Assembly: GCA_937958475.1 (NCBI GenBank)
Contig: CALFXR010000120.1
Span: 1-17,996 of the forward strand
Source of the DNA: an uncultured Mesorhizobium sp.
GTDB lineage: Bacteria > Pseudomonadota > Alphaproteobacteria > Rhizobiales > Rhizobiaceae
Direction: 5' to 3'
Length of the DNA stretch: 17,996 bases
Numbering within the stretch: the first letter of the stretch is position 1; every line of letters starts with the position of its first letter. Below the pieces are notes generated by a model that did not search any database, was not told the DNA's origin, and worked only from the letters and a program-made list of their open reading frames with translations. Shown in pieces: positions 15,350 through 17,996 of the stretch. A program made the translations under genes and the position numbers.

Positions 15350-16421
15350 AGTTGGCCTCGGACAGCGCCGACAGTGCCGCGATCCTGGCCCGTGCCTCTT
15401 CGACGATGCCGCCGATCAGTTCGGCGCAGCTCTCCAGCCGGTCGATGCGCGCCGCGACCTGGCCCGACGGCAGCAGGCCGTGGACCGGATCGCCGGCGAC
15501 GACGCCGCGCTGCACCAGCGTCGGCAGGTTGGCGGCCATCACGGTCGAACGGAAGCCGCCGTCGTCGCCCGACATGACGCGCAGCGCCAGCTTCGCCATG
15601 CCGACCGGGCCGAGCCCGGCCTCCTTGCCCCAGCGGCGGGCGTAGCGCGCGCTCATGGCGAGCCTTGCCGGCAGCGCCATCTCCTCGATGCGCTTCAGTT
15701 CCTCGTTCTCGATGAAGCGCTGCGGCAGGCCGTCGACGGCGGTCGACACCTTGATCTGGGAAGCGTCCTTCGTCTTCAGGTAGCGGTCCAGCGTCGAGCG
15801 CGGTACCGGCGAATCGGTGGTCATCAGGAAGCGCGTGCCCATGGCGATGCCCGCCGCACCGAAGGCCAGCGCGGCGACCAGGCCGCGCCCGTCGGCGAAG
15901 CCGCCGGCCGCCACCACCGGCACCTTCACCGCGTCGAGCACCTGCGGCAGGAGGATGGTCGTCGGCACCGCGCCGGTATGGCCGCCGCCCTCGCCGCCCT
16001 GGATGGTGACGATGTCGGCGCCGAGCTCGACGGCCTTCACCGCGTGCTTCAGCGCGCCCACCGTCGGCATGCAGACGATTCCGGCGTCCTTCAGCCGCCG
16101 GATCGTCTTCGCATCGGGGCCGCGGCCGTAGGAGACGGCGCGCACCTTGTTGCGGATGACGGCCTCCAGCACCTCCTCGGCATTCGGCTGGAACATGTGG
16201 AAGTTGACGCCGAACGGCCGGTCGGTGCGCGCCTTCACGTCGGCGATCGCCGCCTCGACCTTGCCCGGCTCGATGGTGGCGCCGGCGAGGAAGCCGAAGC
16301 CGCCGGCGTTGCAGGTCGCCGCCGTCAGCCTGGCGTCGGCGACCCAGCCCATGGCCGTCTGCACGATGGGATAGCGGCTGCCGAGGAGATCGCAGAGGAT
16401 CGTGTGGAGCGGGCCGGACAT
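15348..16421 (-). CDS. Nitronate monooxygenase-family flavoprotein, IpdC-like
   Basis: This 357-residue FMN TIM-barrel protein is of the 2-nitropropane dioxygenase family. It contains PIVQTAMGW (18-26), QGGEGGGHTG with the family His148, the phosphate loops AAGGFADGRG (171-180) and GAAGIAMGTRFL (188-199), and a C-terminal MAANLP...SGQVAA region. Automatic annotation will say nitronate monooxygenase. The QTAMGWVADARL and LLPSGQVAA blocks and the length instead recall, from memory, IpdC (Rv3553). IpdC is an FMN oxidoreductase that works on a CoA ester in steroid C/D-ring breakdown. It is the first gene of a six-gene operon, followed directly by EchA20-like and IpdF-like genes, which supports that reading over detoxification of nitronates. 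The dyad copy at 16484 lies 63 bases upstream. Confidence 0.92.
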   Translation of the reverse strand: MSGPLHTILCDLLGSRYPIVQTAMGWVADARLTAATCNAGGFGFLAGATIEPGKVEAAIADVKARTDRPFGVNFHMFQPNAEEVLEAVIRNKVRAVSYGRGPDAKTIRRLKDAGIVCMPTVGALKHAVKAVELGADIVTIQGGEGGGHTGAVPTTILLPQVLDAVKVPVVAAGGFADGRGLVAALAFGAAGIAMGTRFLMTTDSPVPRSTLDRYLKTKDASQIKVSTAVDGLPQRFIENEELKRIEEMALPARLAMSARYARRWGKEAGLGPVGMAKLALRVMSGDDGGFRSTVMAANLPTLVQRGVVAGDPVHGLLPSGQVAARIDRLESCAELIGGIVEEARARIAALSALSEAN

Positions 16422-16483
16422 GGCGGGATGCGGTTCCTCTTCGGAATGTTGTTACCCTGATGCGGGCCGCCGCTCCAAGCGGC

Positions 16484-16500
16484 ATCGTCCGAATGTACTA
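16484..16500 (-). promoter_or_regulatory. Putative operator, copy 5 of the dyad
   Basis: On the minus strand this reads TAGTAC-ATTC-GGACGAT, with one change (A for C) in the left half-site. It ends 62 bases before the ATG of the first gene of the six-gene operon, with the same orientation as the other four copies. Confidence 0.55.
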
Positions 16501-16559
16501 GCGGGCGAGGGCGGCCGGATTGTCTGTCCCCGTGAGCGGAAGGACCGTCGGATAGGAGC

Positions 16560-16678
16560 ACCCCCACCCCTACCCCTCCCCACGAGGGGGGGAGTCGCCA
16601 ACGCCACGGCCTTCGGGCCACAAGCGGAAGCCTTGCAGAATCTCCCTCCCCCTTGTGGGGAGGGGTAGGGGTGGGGGT
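16560..16678. repeat. Long inverted repeat between two operons
   Basis: The 24 bases at 16560-16583, a C-rich arm with the pattern ACCCCCACCCCT, are the exact reverse complement of 16655-16678. The pairing continues inward with a few mismatches through G-run and C-run segments. The centre holds a small GGCC-TTCG-GGCC hairpin (16608-16619). The whole lies in the 292-base gap between the BadH-like SDR (stop at 16714) and the six-gene operon. It resembles dispersed intergenic repeats of rhizobia and could also stop transcription coming from the right. Confidence 0.8.
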
Positions 16679-16713
16679 ACCGTCCGTATCGTATTTCCGA
16701 CGGAGCGCCGGCC

Positions 16714-17472
16714 TCAGTAGAAGACGCGGCCGCCGTTGACCATCAGGGTCTGGCCGGTGATGAAGCGCGCTCTGTCGCTGGAGAGGAAGACGACCGCGTT
16801 GGCGATGTCCTCGGGCTCGCACAACTCGCCGAGGGGGATAGCGTTCTTCGCCCGCTCGTAGGCGTCCTTGGGGATGCGCTGCATGGCGCGCGTGTTGGTC
16901 GGGCCGGGGCAGACCGCGTTGACGTTGACCTTGAACGGCCCGAGTTCGCGCGCCAGCGCCCGGGTGAAGCCGAGCACGCCGGACTTGGCGGCGGCGTAGT
17001 CGACCGTGCCGATGTCGCCGTTCATCGCCGAATCCGACGAGATCGAGACGATCTTGCCGAAGCGGCGCTCGCGCATGTCCTCGACCACCTGGCGCGAGCA
17101 CATCAACGTCGTCATCAGCGACACGCCGACGACGAATTCCAGGGTCTCGGGCTTCGCCAGGTAGAACTCGGAATAGTTCTCGCGCGCCGTCTGGCCGATG
17201 TTGTTGGTGAGCATGCCGACCGGGCCGAGCTCGGCACGAACGCGGGCGAAGCTGTCCGCGACCTGCCTCTTGTCGGTCATGTCGCCGGAAAGCGCCAGGA
17301 CGCGCACGCCGTGGCGGCGGGCCTCCTCGGCGGTCTCGCCGAGCGGGCCTTCCTCGCGGTCCATGATGGCGACGTCGGCGCCCTCGGCGGCGAAACCGAG
17401 CGCGATGGCGCGGCCGATGCCGTTGGCACCGCCGGTAACGACCGCGACGCGGCCTGCGAACTGTCTGGTCAA
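16714..17472 (-). CDS. Short-chain dehydrogenase/reductase (BadH-like)
   Basis: This 252-residue classical SDR has TGGANGIG (13-20), NNIG (90-93) in place of NNAG, Ser146 in SISSDSAM, Tyr159 and Lys163 in DYAAAK, NAVCPGPTNT and a closing FITGQTLMVNGG. The last blocks recall BadH, the 2-hydroxycyclohexanecarboxyl-CoA dehydrogenase of Rhodopseudomonas, from memory. Many SDRs of other roles look similar. The start is TTG at 17472. GGGAGGAA lies 5 bases upstream and residue 1 is followed directly by the family opening TRQFAGRVAVVTGG. No ATG or GTG fits as well, and the frame further upstream (to 17661) lies inside the next gene. It is separated from that gene by 20 bases, so the two are one unit. 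Confidence 0.92.
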   Translation of the reverse strand: MTRQFAGRVAVVTGGANGIGRAIALGFAAEGADVAIMDREEGPLGETAEEARRHGVRVLALSGDMTDKRQVADSFARVRAELGPVGMLTNNIGQTARENYSEFYLAKPETLEFVVGVSLMTTLMCSRQVVEDMRERRFGKIVSISSDSAMNGDIGTVDYAAAKSGVLGFTRALARELGPFKVNVNAVCPGPTNTRAMQRIPKDAYERAKNAIPLGELCEPEDIANAVVFLSSDRARFITGQTLMVNGGRVFY

Positions 17473-17477
17473 GGTCG

Positions 17478-17485
17478 TTCCTCCC
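17478..17485 (-). promoter_or_regulatory. Ribosome-binding site supporting a TTG start
   Basis: On the minus strand GGGAGGAA lies 5 bases before TTG 17472, between the SnoaL-like stop and the SDR. It is the main reason to accept the rare start codon. Confidence 0.75.
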
Positions 17486-17492
17486 GTATCGT

Positions 17493-17996
17493 TCAGATGT
17501 TCATGCCGCCGCGCGAAAACAGCGACAGGCGGCCGTAGGACAGGTCCGCCGGGCCTGCGGCGCCGTGCGGGCTCGCCGCGGCGAAGCTTTGGTAGGCCTC
17601 CGCGCTCGCCGGGCGGCGCGTCGCCCAGTCGAGCGTGACGCAGCGGCCGAGGAAGCGCCATTCGCCGTCGCGGCGGGCGAAGCGGTCGAGGCTGCGGCTG
17701 CCGGTGACGATCTCCTCGGCGCCGTCGAGCGTGCGGTGATAGTTCAACTTGTAGACCTCGCCCTCGGCGTAGTCGCCGTCGACGGCGAACAGCGCGTTGG
17801 TCACGTAGTGAACCGTCGCCTGCCAGTTCGACAGCGCCGTCTCGACCCAGGCGACGTATTCGTCCGGCGAGCCGGTGAACATGTCGCCGTGCTCCTCCAG
17901 CGCGTCGTCGTGATAGAGCGAGCGCAGCAGGACGAAGTCGCGGCGGTCGCAGGCGCGCGAATAGGTGTCGACGAGGCGCCTGAGGCAGTCGCGGGC
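17493..17996 (-). CDS. SnoaL-like/NTF2 family protein, 5' end outside the window
   Basis: The frame is open from the stop at 17493 to the right edge, giving 168 residues without a start. An ATG at 17882 is internal, because the upstream codons still read as family sequence: LVDTYSRACDRRDFVLLRSL, then YHDDALEEHGDMF. This is the usual SnoaL_4 opening with an Arg-Arg-Asp turn and a conserved HxD-type DDALEEHG segment. Later come VHYVTNALFAVDGDYAEGEVY and RYWV-like barrel strands (GEWRFLGRCVTLDWA). The fold covers small dehydratases, isomerases and dioxygenase-like small subunits. No catalytic role can be fixed. It precedes the BadH-like SDR by 20 bases and is co-transcribed with it. Confidence 0.85.
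   Translation of the reverse strand, partial: ARDCLRRLVDTYSRACDRRDFVLLRSLYHDDALEEHGDMFTGSPDEYVAWVETALSNWQATVHYVTNALFAVDGDYAEGEVYKLNYHRTLDGAEEIVTGSRSLDRFARRDGEWRFLGRCVTLDWATRRPASAEAYQSFAAASPHGAAGPADLSYGRLSLFSRGGMNI

Noticed and set aside
15337..16485. N-terminal extension of the EchA20-like protein by 383 residues
   Set aside because: It is a shadow of the flavoprotein gene. The GTG at 15336 with GAGGAGGAA before it is the true start.

Overview
The window is GC-rich (about two thirds G+C by eye) alphaproteobacterial DNA. The best guess is a member of the Hyphomicrobiales related to Mesorhizobium or Aminobacter. This rests on the mosaic intergenic palindromes at 15-199, 265-315 and 16560-16678, which look like the dispersed repeats of that order, on the codon usage, and on a fused LivM-LivG transporter subunit. 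No tRNA, rRNA, insertion sequence, phage gene or CRISPR array is visible. The region is a dense catabolic island of 16 genes, one of them cut by the right edge.

Layout. (1) 1-353: repeats only. (2) 354-8674, minus strand, read right to left: a TIM-barrel isomerase-like protein, then a tight row of LivH, fused LivM-LivG, LivF, a hot-dog acyl-CoA thioesterase, a GMC flavin oxidoreductase, an aldo/keto reductase and a crotonase. (3) 8887-11482, plus strand: a branched-chain-amino-acid-type periplasmic binding protein, a clear terminator, and a PAS-like/LuxR-type regulator. (4) 11573-16421, minus strand: a six-gene operon in the order nitronate-monooxygenase-fold flavoprotein, crotonase, SDR, MaoC hydratase, NTF2/SnoaL-fold protein, Old Yellow Enzyme. 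(5) 16714-17996, minus strand: a BadH-like SDR behind another SnoaL-like gene that runs off the window.

How it fits together. The binding protein and LivH/MG/F would import a small organic substrate. The enzymes are what is expected for CoA-dependent breakdown of an alicyclic or polycyclic carboxylic acid: hydratases, dehydrogenases, ene-reductases and a thioesterase. From memory, three consecutive genes of the six-gene operon closely resemble IpdC, EchA20 and IpdF, the enzymes that open the last two steroid rings (HIP pathway) in Mycobacterium. The CoA ligase, acyl-CoA dehydrogenases and IpdAB ring hydrolase expected with them are not in this window.

The strongest unexplained signal is a directional dyad, TAGTCC-N4-GGACGAT. 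It lies in front of five transcription units and in the same orientation relative to each downstream gene (1300, 7818, 8709, 8812 and 16484). It looks like the operator of one regulon, with the LuxR-type protein at 10439-11482 as the obvious candidate regulator.
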